From assembly GCA_902363595.1 (NCBI GenBank), contig CABJAP010000007.1:62001-126000 (forward strand): a stretch of 64,000 bases of DNA, in the 5' to 3' direction. Under the pieces are notes generated by a model. That model was not told the origin of the DNA. It was given only the letters and a program-made list of their open reading frames with translations, and made no database searches. Position numbers and translations under genes: made by a program. Positions 36,401 through 45,491 of the stretch are shown here, one piece after another. Positions within the stretch are counted from its first letter, which is position 1; each line of letters opens with the position of its first letter. The DNA comes from Clostridia bacterium. GTDB lineage: Bacteria > Bacillota > Clostridia > Peptostreptococcales > Anaerovoracaceae.

Positions 36401-37177
36401 TTATATCCCACTCCTCTTGTTTTTTTCGGAATTATCAACAATTTCAATCTGTTTTCTAGGCTTTTTACCGGTAAAATCCGTAATGCCCTCAAAAATCCCC
36501 TGCGCCAATTTTTTCTGATACTGACTGCTTTCCAAAAGCTTTGCTTCCTCGGGGTTGGACAAGAATCCGCATTCGATAATAGCGATGGGACAGGTCACTT
36601 CCTTGAATAAAAATACATCTGTTTTTGGAAGAGCCACCCTCTTTTTATTATTTTCTAAAACTGCTCCTACTTTTTCTTGAAGTGTTTCGGCTAATTTTTT
36701 GCTGTTCTTAAGGATTTTTTCTTCCCCGCCCGAACCTGGATAGAAAACCTGCATACCTCTCACCGACGGGTCTTCTTTAAAGCTGTTCAGATGTATGCTT
36801 ACTGCCAGCACCGGATCCGTCTTGTCAATCAAATCTCGTCTCGCTTTTAAATCCTGGGTTTTCAGGCTGCGTATGGTACCGCTGCCCTCTTCATATAGTC
36901 CTGTATCCGTATCTCGTGTCATGACCACCTGCCATCCCGCAGCCTCTGCCAGGGCTTTTACTTCTTGAGAAATTGCCAGGTTGATCGCTTTCTCAGAAAC
37001 GCCCTGCCCGCTTTCAGCTCCGCCATCTATTCCGCCGTGGCCAGGGTCAATCAGCAGTACATCCGTTTCCATCACACTTGCCACTTTTTCAACGATCTGG
37101 CTGTAACCCGGAACAAATGCAACTGCCAGGAGCAGCAAACCTATACAAATACCTGCTTGTATCAGTCTTTTTTTCAT
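36401..37177 (-). CDS. cwlD: N-acetylmuramoyl-L-alanine amidase, CwlD-like
   Basis: 258 residues starting at ATG 37177 (ATGAGGTGGAGTTA upstream; a GTG three codons earlier lies inside the binding site). One N-terminal transmembrane/signal segment (AGICIGLLLLAVAFVPGY) is followed by an Amidase_3 zinc hydrolase domain: DPGHGGIDGG (His), SEKAINLAIS (Glu), VSIHLNSF (His) and IECGFLSNPEE (catalytic Glu). CwlD starts muramic-delta-lactam formation in spore cortex; size and single domain fit, though a vegetative amidase cannot be excluded. Confidence 0.85.
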   Translation of the reverse strand: MKKRLIQAGICIGLLLLAVAFVPGYSQIVEKVASVMETDVLLIDPGHGGIDGGAESGQGVSEKAINLAISQEVKALAEAAGWQVVMTRDTDTGLYEEGSGTIRSLKTQDLKARRDLIDKTDPVLAVSIHLNSFKEDPSVRGMQVFYPGSGGEEKILKNSKKLAETLQEKVGAVLENNKKRVALPKTDVFLFKEVTCPIAIIECGFLSNPEEAKLLESSQYQKKLAQGIFEGITDFTGKKPRKQIEIVDNSEKNKRSGI

Positions 37178-37376
37178 TAACTCCACCTCATTTCATTGGA
37201 AAGACTCCTTTGAAATTGTATGAAGCAGAGTGCTCACTTATTCTACAGCAAATTAGTACATGTTTGTTTTATTATATAACAAACTGATTTGTTTGGACAG
37301 CCTAACATTTGACTTTTTTATAGAATTTATATTACAATCTTTTCATTGGACTATGCTTTGTAATAAGGAGATGCTT

Positions 37377-38585
37377 ATGAACACGATAAAGCTATACCAG
37401 CAAGACGTATATCAACAACAATGCCAGGCAGTCGTAAAGGCCGTGGATCAGGACACCGTCCTTCTGGATCAGACGATTTTCTTTCCAACCGGCGGCGGAC
37501 AGAGCTGCGACCTGGGAACCATAGACGGGTTGGAGGTAACGGAAGTTTATGAAAAGGACGACCTGGTCTATCACCGCCTTTCCGTTCCGCCTGCCTTTCA
37601 GGAAGGTATGCAGGTACATTGCCGGATCGACTGGGATAGGCGCTTTGATAACATGCAGCGCCATTGCGGCGAACATATTCTGTCGGGCATCTGTTACCAA
37701 TTGTTCGGAGGAATCAACCGCGGGTTTCATATGGGGCAGGATTATATGACCGTCGATATTGCTTTGGAAGAGAATCCCGAAATAAAAGAAATCACCTGGG
37801 AAATGGCAAAGGAAGCCGAATTGGCGGCCAATCAAGTTATCTGGTCGAACGCCCCTGTAACAGTAAGACACTTTGAAACCAGAGAGGAAGCTGAAAAAAT
37901 GCCTCTGCGCAAGGCTCTGGCCATTGATGAAGAAATCTCCATCGTCTGTGTAGGGGATGTAAAAAATGCCTCCGACTGTGTTGCCTGCTGCGGAACCCAC
38001 CCCTCATCGGCTGGTCAGGTGGGGCTGATCAAGCTCTATAAGGTTGAACATTATAAGGGGATGTTCCGTATCTATTTTGAAGCCGGCCAGCGCGCGCTTA
38101 TGGATTACGATGGCAAGCACGACTTGGTCACCGCTCTGGGCAATCGCTATTCTGCAGGAGCAGAAGATTTATTGGATAAAATAAAGGCCAGAGAAGAAAA
38201 GAATAAGATCATAAAAAACGAACTTCATGTGCTCCGACAATCTGTAATTCAGGAAAGGGTCGATCGCATCCGTCAGCAAATCCAGAGTTCAGAGCCATCG
38301 GAAATTGTGATATATGAATTTGCCGACATGAAGACCGATGATCTGCTCAATATTGGCCGCCCCTTAATTCAGGATATCAAAAAGCTGCTATTGATTATCT
38401 CGCCGCAGGATTGCACATTGCTGCTCTTTTCAAACGGTAATCTCGACTGCGGAAAGCTGGTAAAGGAGAATGCTTCGATCTATAACGGAAAGGGCGGCGG
38501 CAGCGCCACCTCCGCCAGAGCCATTTTTCCCAAGCGGGAAGGGCTTGATACCTTTGTCGACCTTTTGGAGAAACATCTTCGCTAG
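37377..38585 (+). CDS. Alanyl-tRNA editing protein, AlaX-type with DHHA1 domain
   Basis: 402 residues from ATG 37377 (AAGGAG six bases upstream); the frame is open further 5' without a binding site. The N terminus is AlaRS-like (DQTIFFPTGGGQSCDLGTI). The zinc editing site shows HCGEH (HxxxH, about residue 96) and CVACCGTHPSSAGQVG (CxxxH). The C terminus is a DHHA1 domain ending NGKGGGSATSARAIFP. Long AlaX proteins hydrolyse mischarged Ser- or Gly-tRNA(Ala) in trans. Confidence 0.88.
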   Translation: MNTIKLYQQDVYQQQCQAVVKAVDQDTVLLDQTIFFPTGGGQSCDLGTIDGLEVTEVYEKDDLVYHRLSVPPAFQEGMQVHCRIDWDRRFDNMQRHCGEHILSGICYQLFGGINRGFHMGQDYMTVDIALEENPEIKEITWEMAKEAELAANQVIWSNAPVTVRHFETREEAEKMPLRKALAIDEEISIVCVGDVKNASDCVACCGTHPSSAGQVGLIKLYKVEHYKGMFRIYFEAGQRALMDYDGKHDLVTALGNRYSAGAEDLLDKIKAREEKNKIIKNELHVLRQSVIQERVDRIRQQIQSSEPSEIVIYEFADMKTDDLLNIGRPLIQDIKKLLLIISPQDCTLLLFSNGNLDCGKLVKENASIYNGKGGGSATSARAIFPKREGLDTFVDLLEKHLR

Positions 38586-39545
38586 AGGTTTGGTGAATTT
38601 TTCAGGCGGTTAATATCATAATTGCGGCGAAAATGCCTTGATTCCAATACCTTATGGCGTCTGGCGGCTTCCACGTAACTGGGCATCTGGGGAACTATCA
38701 GAACGCCCTTTAAAGTGTTCTGATACTTTCGTGGCTCTTCTTCAAGCAAGTGGAAGGAAAAGTATCAGTATCGAAGAAATTTTCGTTAAATCGTGATAGT
38801 TTCTTATCATGCCGCTTTGTATACCTAGACTATTTCACTTCCTGACTGGCTTGATCACTTAGGTGCCGTTTGTTTTTTGATATTGCTCTCTGGGTGCGCC
38901 GGTTCAATCGATTGGCAGTTGGCCGGAAAAAGTGGCTGCTAATATGGGGTGCGAGTACGGCAAAGAGATCACATTTCAACAATACCCGGTGAGGTCCCGC
39001 GACTACGGCAAAGCCGCAAGGTCACATTAGTGTGCTATCGTTGTACTCAACCCACAAAAATTTGTGATATTTCCGCAAAGTTGTGAGGCTGTGGGACTTA
39101 TATTAAAGAAAGGATCATCTGGCGCGGTTTCAGCCCTCCGGCAGGCACTAAAATATAAATAAATTCCAATTCTATTCGAAATACTGCATTTTAGAGACAT
39201 TGTCCATATAAATTCAGCCTTTTTTCGTAAAATCAAGGAAATATTAGGAATTGGAAACCAAGTTAGCGCAAACTTTTCATTTCTAAGTTTGTATTGACAG
39301 CAAATTAATGTTTATCAAGGTGTCTAATATGAAAAATAGCCTATTTTTCTATGGACATTGCTTTGATTTTAGCCCATATCGAATAGAAATCGGGAAAAAA
39401 ACTTTAAATCGGACTATCAGGGAGCAATACCATCTGGGCAAAACGGCATCGTTCCCCTGCGGCTCTCTCCTCCGCGAACAACAAAACGGGCCGCTGCGCG
39501 TTGTGAATAACGACAGTGGCCCGTTTTTAGAACCGGTACGATATT
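38586..39545. other. 960 bp gene-poor region
   Basis: No intact gene with a ribosome binding site is seen. Short frames contain protein-like fragments, such as a lipobox-like LILLSGCAGS at about 38866-38900 ended by a stop, and a 30-residue frame over 38939-39030, suggesting a decayed gene. Two similar sequences, GCGAGTACGGCAAAG (38950-38964) and GCGACTACGGCAAAG (39000-39014), form a 50 bp-spaced direct repeat. CGCAAAGTTGTGAG at 39074-39087 matches one end of the dispersed palindromic repeat. The 3' end holds a strong terminator. Confidence 0.5.
39483..39528 (-). terminator. Terminator of the 3D-domain genes (bidirectional)
   Basis: AAAACGGGCCGCTG (39484-39497) pairs with CAGTGGCCCGTTTT (39514-39527), with T runs on both strands. 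It lies about 18 bp past the stop of the gene at 39546. Confidence 0.85.
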
Positions 39546-40625
39546 TTATTTTCTAACATCTACATAAACAGTCTTGAATTGTACACCCCATTTATAGCAC
39601 TTGCTGCTGGAGTTCATATACAAATCTACGGTTCTGCCTTTGATGTTGCCGCCGGTATCCTCAGCCCTGGCGTGCCCGTATCCATCGATGTACACCTTGG
39701 TGCCAAGGGGAATCACCTTTGGATCGACCGCAATGGCACCGACCCTGGCCTTAGTTCCCATAGCCGTCCGTCCGCCTCCGCTGTAAGCATATGCTTTCAC
39801 GGTAAACTTCTTCTTATAAGAAAAACCCTTTTTATGAGTCTTCATCTTCACCTTGCCTGCTTTCGCCATTGCTGGAGCAGAATAAACGGAAAAGACTTTC
39901 TTGCCTTTCATTTTTTTAAAGGCTCGCACTTTATAATAATAAGTTTTTCCGCCCTTAAGCTTTGAATTGGTAAACTTGGTTGTCTTACCCTTGTTTATGA
40001 TCTTAATCCGTTTATACTTCCCGTTTTTTGATCCGGCCCGGTATATGTGGTAGCCTTCAGCGCCGCTGATCTTTTTCCAGGTTATAGTTACTTTTTCCTC
40101 CCCGGCCCTTGCTTTCACTGTTGTTTTAACAGGTCTGGCTTTGCCCGACGCAATCTTGGAATAGCTGCTCTGAACGCTGCCATTATAGGCTCTTACCTTA
40201 TAATAGTAGACCTTTCCCGTAATACGTTTTTTATTCTTATAGCTGGTCTTGCCGCCTCTCACAGTGGCAATCTTCTTGTATTTTCCGTTTTTCTTTGTTG
40301 CACGATAGACCCTGTAGCCGTCGGCTCCCGCCACCTGCTTCCACTGAATCTGAATGGTTTTGACACCCAGGCTCTTGGTTTTAATTCCTGACGGAGCCGC
40401 CAAAGTTTTCGGCGCCTGTACGGCAGAAGTTTCATCAGCTGATCCCTGCTCCTGCGTAGATACAGTCTCCGATGCTGCCATCGCCGCCACTTCGCTGGAA
40501 GTCTCCATCTGTGTATCTGTCTGCGCAAAAGCAGTCGGCATCGGAGAAAACACAGCCACCAGCATAATCGCCGCCACGGTGAGTGCTCCCCATCGTCGTA
40601 TTTTACTTACTTCTTCTTTTTTCAT
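39546..40625 (-). CDS. Secreted protein with two fibronectin type III repeats and a 3D domain
   Basis: 359 residues starting at ATG 40625 (AAAGGAGGGAGT upstream). The signal peptide (WGALTVAAIMLVAVFSPMPT, cleavage near AFA-QT) is followed by a Ser/Thr/Glu-rich linker, two fibronectin III-like units (WKQVAGADGYRVYRATKKNG; WKKISGAEGYHIYRAGSKNG), a Lys-rich stretch, and a C-terminal 3D domain (FTVKAYAYSGGGRTAMGT; VDPKVIPLGTKVYIDGYG; AEDTGGNIKGRTVDLYMN) with the conserved Asp residues. 3D domains occur in MltA/Sps lytic transglycosylases. It is a tandem paralogue, in its last 100 residues, of the upstream gene. Confidence 0.88.
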   Translation of the reverse strand: MKKEEVSKIRRWGALTVAAIMLVAVFSPMPTAFAQTDTQMETSSEVAAMAASETVSTQEQGSADETSAVQAPKTLAAPSGIKTKSLGVKTIQIQWKQVAGADGYRVYRATKKNGKYKKIATVRGGKTSYKNKKRITGKVYYYKVRAYNGSVQSSYSKIASGKARPVKTTVKARAGEEKVTITWKKISGAEGYHIYRAGSKNGKYKRIKIINKGKTTKFTNSKLKGGKTYYYKVRAFKKMKGKKVFSVYSAPAMAKAGKVKMKTHKKGFSYKKKFTVKAYAYSGGGRTAMGTKARVGAIAVDPKVIPLGTKVYIDGYGHARAEDTGGNIKGRTVDLYMNSSSKCYKWGVQFKTVYVDVRK

Positions 40626-40647
40626 ACTCCCTCCTTTGCTGCCCCAG

Positions 40648-41610
40648 TTAATCACTGAGGATATAAATTGTAACATTTCGAACGCCCCAACTGAGGCAGG
40701 CACTTTCTGAGTTCTTATAAACATCTATGGTGTTTCCCTTGATATTGCCTCCTGTATCTTCTGCCCTGGCAAAGCCATAGCCTTCTACATACACATTTGT
40801 CCCCAAGGGGATTACACTTGGATCAACCGCAATCTCGCCGGTTCTGGCAGCAGTACCCATGGCTGTCCGGCCGCCGCCAGTATAGGCATATGCTTTGACC
40901 GTAAATTTTTTCGTATATTCCTTGCCTTGAATCGTGCCGCGGGTGCTCTTAGCAACCACCTTATTCACTGGTTTGCTGACTGTTTCACGTTCCAGCTCCT
41001 TGCGCGCAATCTCCTTACCATCGGAATAAGTGATTTGGTAGACAACCCGATCCTGTCCCTTCTCACCCTTTTTTTCAACCTTCGTCGTTCCTGCAGGCAA
41101 GTCATCGTCGTCCTTTGTCTTAGTTTTAAAATCGATCTCTTCCATAACCTCCTGGGTAGCAGTCGTGATTCGATTAATCACAATCTCCGTTCCCGCCGCC
41201 AGGGGTTCGCTGAGCGCAGGGCTGACCTTGTCGGCTTCTCCCACTTTAACCTTATGATACTTCAGGGCCTCACCGACAGTTTTTGGAAGGGCTTTCAGCT
41301 CCTTAGTCCGGCCGTCGGCCTGCAGGGTAAAGTCCACTGCTTTCTCAACCGTAACTTCCTGTCCATCCGTCAGCGGCTTGTCAATATCCGGTGTAACGGA
41401 ATCTTCCTTGACCAGCTCAATCTTTTCTTCTTCCAGCAGCTCACCAACGTCATAGCTGCTCGTTTCAACGGATTGAGCCTGTCCATCCACCACCAGCCGG
41501 ATCTCCTTTGAAGCCAGCTGGGTCACAAGCAGGAAAGCCAGTCCAATAATTAGGAGCAACATTCCCAGGCATATGATTAATAGTTTATGATCTGCAAGTT
41601 TTTTAATCAT
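40648..41610 (-). CDS. YabE/RpfB-like wall protein with DUF348, G5 and 3D domains
   Basis: 320 residues. The N-terminal membrane anchor (LLIICLGMLLLIIGLAFLLV) is followed by two ubiquitin-like DUF348 units (LVVDGQAQSVETSSYDVGEL; LQADGRTKELKALPKTVGEA), a G5 domain (EEIDFKTKTKDDDDLPAGTT and onward), and a C-terminal 3D domain (FTVKAYAYTGGGRTAMGTAA; AEDTGGNIKGNTIDVYKN). This is the architecture of B. subtilis YabE, a putative muralytic protein. GGAG lies 13 bases before the ATG, a little far. The 3D domain is about 70% identical by eye to that of the next gene, indicating local duplication. Confidence 0.9.
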   Translation of the reverse strand: MIKKLADHKLLIICLGMLLLIIGLAFLLVTQLASKEIRLVVDGQAQSVETSSYDVGELLEEEKIELVKEDSVTPDIDKPLTDGQEVTVEKAVDFTLQADGRTKELKALPKTVGEALKYHKVKVGEADKVSPALSEPLAAGTEIVINRITTATQEVMEEIDFKTKTKDDDDLPAGTTKVEKKGEKGQDRVVYQITYSDGKEIARKELERETVSKPVNKVVAKSTRGTIQGKEYTKKFTVKAYAYTGGGRTAMGTAARTGEIAVDPSVIPLGTNVYVEGYGFARAEDTGGNIKGNTIDVYKNSESACLSWGVRNVTIYILSD

Positions 41611-41643
41611 GGCTTTGTCTTTACTCCTTCATAAAATGAAAAA

Positions 41644-41706
41644 CAGTGTATTCTTTATAAATACACTGTGCAAAAATTATTATAGCAAATTGATACGACA
41701 TGTCAA
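41644..41706 (-). promoter_or_regulatory. Consensus promoter with immediate 5' hairpin upstream of the yabE-like gene
   Basis: On the minus strand TTGACA (plus 41701-41706), a 16 bp spacer and TATAAT (41679-41684) form a near-perfect sigma-A promoter. The expected start point, about 41672, is next to a hairpin CAGTGTATT / AATACACTG (41644-41668) followed by TTTTTC, 34 bp before the ATG. The transcript would therefore begin with a stem-loop and U tract, either a terminator-like attenuator or a 5' stabiliser. Confidence 0.8.
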
Positions 41707-41952
41707 GTTTTTGCCCCCTCGTCCGCCCTTTCTACAACGTCAAGATTCTTGAAATTTCAACATTTCTGCTTATTTCAAAAAGTTCTCGCAAAAAGCCTTG
41801 TTTTTCCGTAAAACAACCAGCAAATTTCTTTTTTTGCACTTTTTCTTGACACCGATCCTTTGTCGTGGCATAATACCGATATGGTTATTTACTCAAGTAA
41901 TTAACCATCTAACAAATGAAGCATTCTTATAATTCTAGTAAGGAGGGATTTT

Positions 41953-42321
41953 ATGAAACTTGACTTTGAATCAAGTAAGCCCATATTTCTCCAAATCGCA
42001 GAAGGTATCGAAGATGCCATTCTTTCCGGAGCATTTCCTGAAGGGCAGCAGATCCCCTCAATTACAGAGCTTTCAGCCAGTTATAAAATCAATCCGGCCA
42101 CGGCTTTGAAGGGGATCAACTTGCTGGTTGATGAAGATATCGTGTATAAAAAAAGGGGGGTAGGCATGTTTGTCAATAACGGAGCAACGGAAAAGTTACA
42201 GCAGATTAGGAGAGACCAGTTCTATGACAGTTACATTGCCAGTTTGGTGGAAGAAGCTAAACGGCTGGGACTGACTGCAGAAGATATCAAAAATATGATT
42301 GAAAGGGGTTTTAACAAATGA
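41953..42321 (+). CDS. GntR-family regulator (YtrA subfamily)
   Basis: 122 residues. An N-terminal winged HTH (FLQIAEGIEDAILSGAFPEG; IPSITELSASYKINPATALK; VYKKRGVGMFV) is followed by a short helical tail, the YtrA-type layout lacking a large effector domain. AAGGAGGGATTTT precedes the ATG. Its last four bases (ATGA) overlap the ABC ATPase start. YtrA-type regulators usually repress their own transporter operon in response to wall-acting compounds. Confidence 0.92.
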   Translation: MKLDFESSKPIFLQIAEGIEDAILSGAFPEGQQIPSITELSASYKINPATALKGINLLVDEDIVYKKRGVGMFVNNGATEKLQQIRRDQFYDSYIASLVEEAKRLGLTAEDIKNMIERGFNK

Positions 42322-43169
42322 ACAGTATTGCATTAAAAGGCATATCGAAACAGTTTGGAGATACCATAGCCCTAAAGGACATTTCTCTCTATTTTGAAGA
42401 AAATAAAATCTACGGACTCCTGGGCAGAAACGGGGCCGGGAAGTCGACCATGCTCAACATCATTGCCAACCGGCTGTTCGCGGATTCCGGAGAAGTTACA
42501 GTCAACGGACTGGCGGCAGCGGAAAACGACCAGGCCCAGCAGTTGATCTATCTCATGAGCGAACAGACTTTGTATCCGGAAAGTATGAAGATACGGGAAG
42601 TATTCAAGTGGACAAAGAATTTTTATCCCAATTTTGATCTGGCCTATGCCCAGAATCTGGCGGCCAAGTTCGGCTTGGACACTAAGAAAAAGGTCCGCTC
42701 CCTTTCAACCGGCTACGGATCGATCTTTAAGATCATTGTCGCCCTTTCCGTCAATACGCCTTATGTGCTGCTGGACGAACCGGTTCTGGGGCTGGACGCC
42801 AACCATCGGGATATGTTCTACAAGCTTCTCATTGAGAAATACAGCAAAAGTCCCAGCACTTTTATCATCTCGACCCACTTGATCGAGGAAGTATCCAGTG
42901 TTATCGAAGATATTATAATCATTAAAAATGGAACCATCATCAAAAATGAATCCTGTGAATCGCTTTTATCCAAAGGCTATACGGTTTCGGGAAAAGCCAG
43001 CCAGGTCGATGCTTTCATCGAGGGGAAGGAAGTCATCGGCATAGATCGGCTGGGAGGATTGAAAACCGCCCATATTATCGGCGACCTCGATCGGTGCCAA
43101 GTGCCCGATTCCCTGGAAGTCACCAAACTGGATCTGCAAAAGCTGTTCATTCAGCTTACCAATTCTTAA
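42318..43169 (+). CDS. ABC transporter ATP-binding protein (YtrB-type)
   Basis: 283 residues. Walker A is GLLGRNGAGKSTMLNII, the Q-loop region is LIYLMSEQTLY, Walker B is YVLLDEPVLGLDANHRD, and the switch His is in IISTHLIEE. The signature motif is LSTGYGSIFK in place of LSGGQ, as commonly seen in GntR-linked ATPases of this type. Translation is coupled to the regulator by a four-base overlap. The permease follows 14 bp downstream. Confidence 0.92.
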   Translation: MNSIALKGISKQFGDTIALKDISLYFEENKIYGLLGRNGAGKSTMLNIIANRLFADSGEVTVNGLAAAENDQAQQLIYLMSEQTLYPESMKIREVFKWTKNFYPNFDLAYAQNLAAKFGLDTKKKVRSLSTGYGSIFKIIVALSVNTPYVLLDEPVLGLDANHRDMFYKLLIEKYSKSPSTFIISTHLIEEVSSVIEDIIIIKNGTIIKNESCESLLSKGYTVSGKASQVDAFIEGKEVIGIDRLGGLKTAHIIGDLDRCQVPDSLEVTKLDLQKLFIQLTNS

Positions 43170-43183
43170 GGAGTGTGATTGTC

Positions 43184-43939
43184 ATGAATATATTACCAAG
43201 TTACCGCTATCAGATGGCGGATCATAAAAAGAGTATCCTCATTTTCTATGTAGTGATTGTTGGGCTATCTCTCATCTTCGGTTTTAGTACCACCTTGATC
43301 ATCAACGGCAATGACGCAGCTGTTCATGGTTCCACGAGCGGCAATGAAATGGCCACTGTCATTTTCCTCTTTGTCGTTGGCCTGTGTACCTTTAAAGAAA
43401 CGTTTCTGATCTCCCTTCAAAACGGGGTTTCCAGAAAAACACTTTTTACGGCAAAACTGCTCACCATGCTGTCAGTTGCCGTAATTATGGCGATGATTGA
43501 TAAGATTTTCTTTCTGCTCTACGCGGCAGCCTTATCCATCACCAATAGTCAAGTCACCGCCTCCACTTTTTATGAAGCGCTGTATCCATCCAGCACCGCT
43601 GGTGCAGGCCCGCTGATGCTTCATGCAGAAAGCTTTTTCTTCGAAGTTCTGCTAGCCCTGGCAGCTATGGCCGCAGGCTATTTTATCACCATTATGTTTT
43701 ATCGTCTGAGCAAAACTGGGAAAGTGATTGTAGGCGCCGGGGTTCCCGTGCTTTTCCTGATGGCCATTCCCTGGGCGGATCAATATTTTTTTAATGGAAA
43801 GATTACGATCGCTCTGGTAAAGCTGATCATGACTGCTGTGAATACGCCTTCTCATATGGCTGTTACTTGCCTGCTGGCCATCGTCGTCTTCAACGCATTG
43901 GCTTTTACCCTGATGCGAAAAGCTGTCGTCAAACAATAG
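43184..43939 (+). CDS. ABC transporter permease of the GntR-linked operon
   Basis: 251 residues from ATG 43184 (AAGGAG upstream); the frame extends back into the ATPase gene without a binding site. About six hydrophobic segments (for example ILIFYVVIVGLSLIFGFSTT, TVIFLFVVGLCTFKE, AVTCLLAIVVFNALAFTLM) make it the membrane partner of the preceding ATPase. Sequence is poorly conserved in this class; the substrate is unknown, with antimicrobial or wall-stress export the usual guess for such operons. Confidence 0.88.
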   Translation: MNILPSYRYQMADHKKSILIFYVVIVGLSLIFGFSTTLIINGNDAAVHGSTSGNEMATVIFLFVVGLCTFKETFLISLQNGVSRKTLFTAKLLTMLSVAVIMAMIDKIFFLLYAAALSITNSQVTASTFYEALYPSSTAGAGPLMLHAESFFFEVLLALAAMAAGYFITIMFYRLSKTGKVIVGAGVPVLFLMAIPWADQYFFNGKITIALVKLIMTAVNTPSHMAVTCLLAIVVFNALAFTLMRKAVVKQ

Positions 43940-43991
43940 GTATTTACAGCGAATAACATGAGGCTGCCTGCAAGGAGAGCGGCCTCTGGGC

Positions 43992-44036
43992 CTCCCAGGT
44001 TGATAGCCGGGAAATTATCGCGGCCTGGGAGTTTCC
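43992..44036 (+). terminator. Terminator of the GntR-ABC operon
   Basis: CTCCCAGG (43992-43999) pairs with CCTGGGAG (44024-44031), followed by TTTCCC. It lies about 53 bp after the permease stop. The remaining bases to 44340 hold no recognisable gene; CCAGCCG / CGGCTGG (44264-44288) forms a further hairpin past the aldo/keto reductase stop. Confidence 0.65.
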
Positions 44037-44340
44037 CTCCGGATTGCGGTAATTTTTTATCGCGGCCAGATTGATATGGGATTGCCCCACGAAACGTAGT
44101 TAAAATTCTATACTAAATTTTTAAGAATCAAGAAATTAGTGTAATCCCAGACATCGGGCCGCTGTATGCACCAAACTAGCTTTCATGCGACAACGCATCC
44201 TGTTTTCGCATTCCATTTTACATTGAGCTGCTTCTCAAACTGTCAAGAGGCTTCACATCTCCCCCAGCCGGCAAAAATCCTGGCGGCTGGGTAATTCTCT
44301 TCCCATCGTGACTGAAACGGTCATAGTGGTCGTCCAGCAA

Positions 44341-45459
44341 TCAGGAAAACGTTTGGCTGACCTTTTCCAATTCACGAATAATGGAAATATGCTGGGGGCA
44401 GACTTCTTCGCATTTTCCGCATTTGATACATTCCGAAGCCCGTTTTTTTCCATGTCCGTTCACCAGCCATTCTTCTTGTGATGCCGCTGCTTCTTTCTGG
44501 TTGAATAAGGTCAACTGGTTCATTGCAGTGAAGGACCCAGAAATGCCAATGTTCATGGGGCATACCTTTGCGCAGTAATCGCAGGTGGTACAGGAAATAA
44601 GCGGGATTCGGCGCAAAGCGTCACGCGCTCTTTCGATCACGCCTTTCTCCTCAGCCGACAGCCCTTTAAAAGTTTTCATAAAAGAAAGGTTGTCTTCCAT
44701 TTGCTCCAAACTGCTCATGCCGGACAAGACCGTAATCACACCTTCCAAATCCGCAGCATAGCGAATTGCCCAGGACGCGTTTGATGCGCCGGGGTCGGCC
44801 TCCTGCAGAACTTTTTGCACAGGCGCAGGCGGAGTCGCCAGCATGCCGCCTTTGACCGGTTCCATAATAATCACGGGTTTTTTGTGTTTTCTGGCAACCT
44901 CGTAGCAGGATCGGGATTGTATGGATGGATTATCCCAGTCCGCATAATTGATCTGCAGCTGGACGAATTCCATTTCCGGGTGAGCCGTTAGGATAGCTTC
45001 CAGTTCATCTGCCGTTGAATGAAAGGAAAATCCTGCATGCTTAATTAGACCTTCCTCTTTTTTTTCCTGTACCCAACTCCACATATCATAGTCATCGAAA
45101 ACTTTTGTACGGTTTTCACCCAAATTGTGCAGCAAATAAAAATCAAAGTAACCGGCGCCAGTTTGCTTGAGCGACGTATCGAATTGCTTAATCGCTTCCT
45201 CCCTGGTCTTGCAGTCAATCCATGCTGCGTTCTTCGTTGCCAGCTGAAAACGCTCCCTCGGGTACCTCTCCACGAGAGCCGTCCGAATCGCATCTTCACT
45301 GCCTGCATAGGCCCATGCCGTATCAAAATAGGTAAAACCGGCATCCAAAAACCGATCCACCATTATTTTTACCTGTTCGACATCGACTTTGCCCTCTTTC
45401 TGCGGCAGCCGCATCAGTCCAAACCCCAGTTTTTTTATGTCTTTTCCTAAAGTCTCCAT
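44341..45459 (-). CDS. Aldo/keto reductase with C-terminal 4Fe-4S domain, MerR-controlled
   Basis: 372 residues, same architecture as the gene at 29357: barrel (GFGLMRLPQKEGKVD; FTYFDTAWAYAGSEDAIRTA; FDFYLLHNLG; HAGFSFHSTADE; IIMEPVKGGML) plus a two-cluster ferredoxin region (CTTCDYCAKVCPMNIG; CIKCGKCEEVCPQHIS). CGAGGAGGGACCTAA precedes the ATG. It is divergent from a MerR-type gene and has a MerR-type long-spacer promoter, so expression probably responds to an inducing compound such as a reactive carbonyl. Confidence 0.9.
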   Translation of the reverse strand: METLGKDIKKLGFGLMRLPQKEGKVDVEQVKIMVDRFLDAGFTYFDTAWAYAGSEDAIRTALVERYPRERFQLATKNAAWIDCKTREEAIKQFDTSLKQTGAGYFDFYLLHNLGENRTKVFDDYDMWSWVQEKKEEGLIKHAGFSFHSTADELEAILTAHPEMEFVQLQINYADWDNPSIQSRSCYEVARKHKKPVIIMEPVKGGMLATPPAPVQKVLQEADPGASNASWAIRYAADLEGVITVLSGMSSLEQMEDNLSFMKTFKGLSAEEKGVIERARDALRRIPLISCTTCDYCAKVCPMNIGISGSFTAMNQLTLFNQKEAAASQEEWLVNGHGKKRASECIKCGKCEEVCPQHISIIRELEKVSQTFS

Positions 45460-45491
45460 TTAGGTCCCTCCTCGTTTTCTATCTTCAAAGC

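Noticed and set aside
38890..39030. tRNA-like GGTTCAATC T-arm motif
   Set aside because: No acceptor stem, anticodon arm or 3' end can be fitted around it.
39308..39556. 82-codon plus-strand frame in the gene-poor region
   Set aside because: Runs through the bidirectional terminator of the 3D-domain genes and lacks a ribosome binding site.
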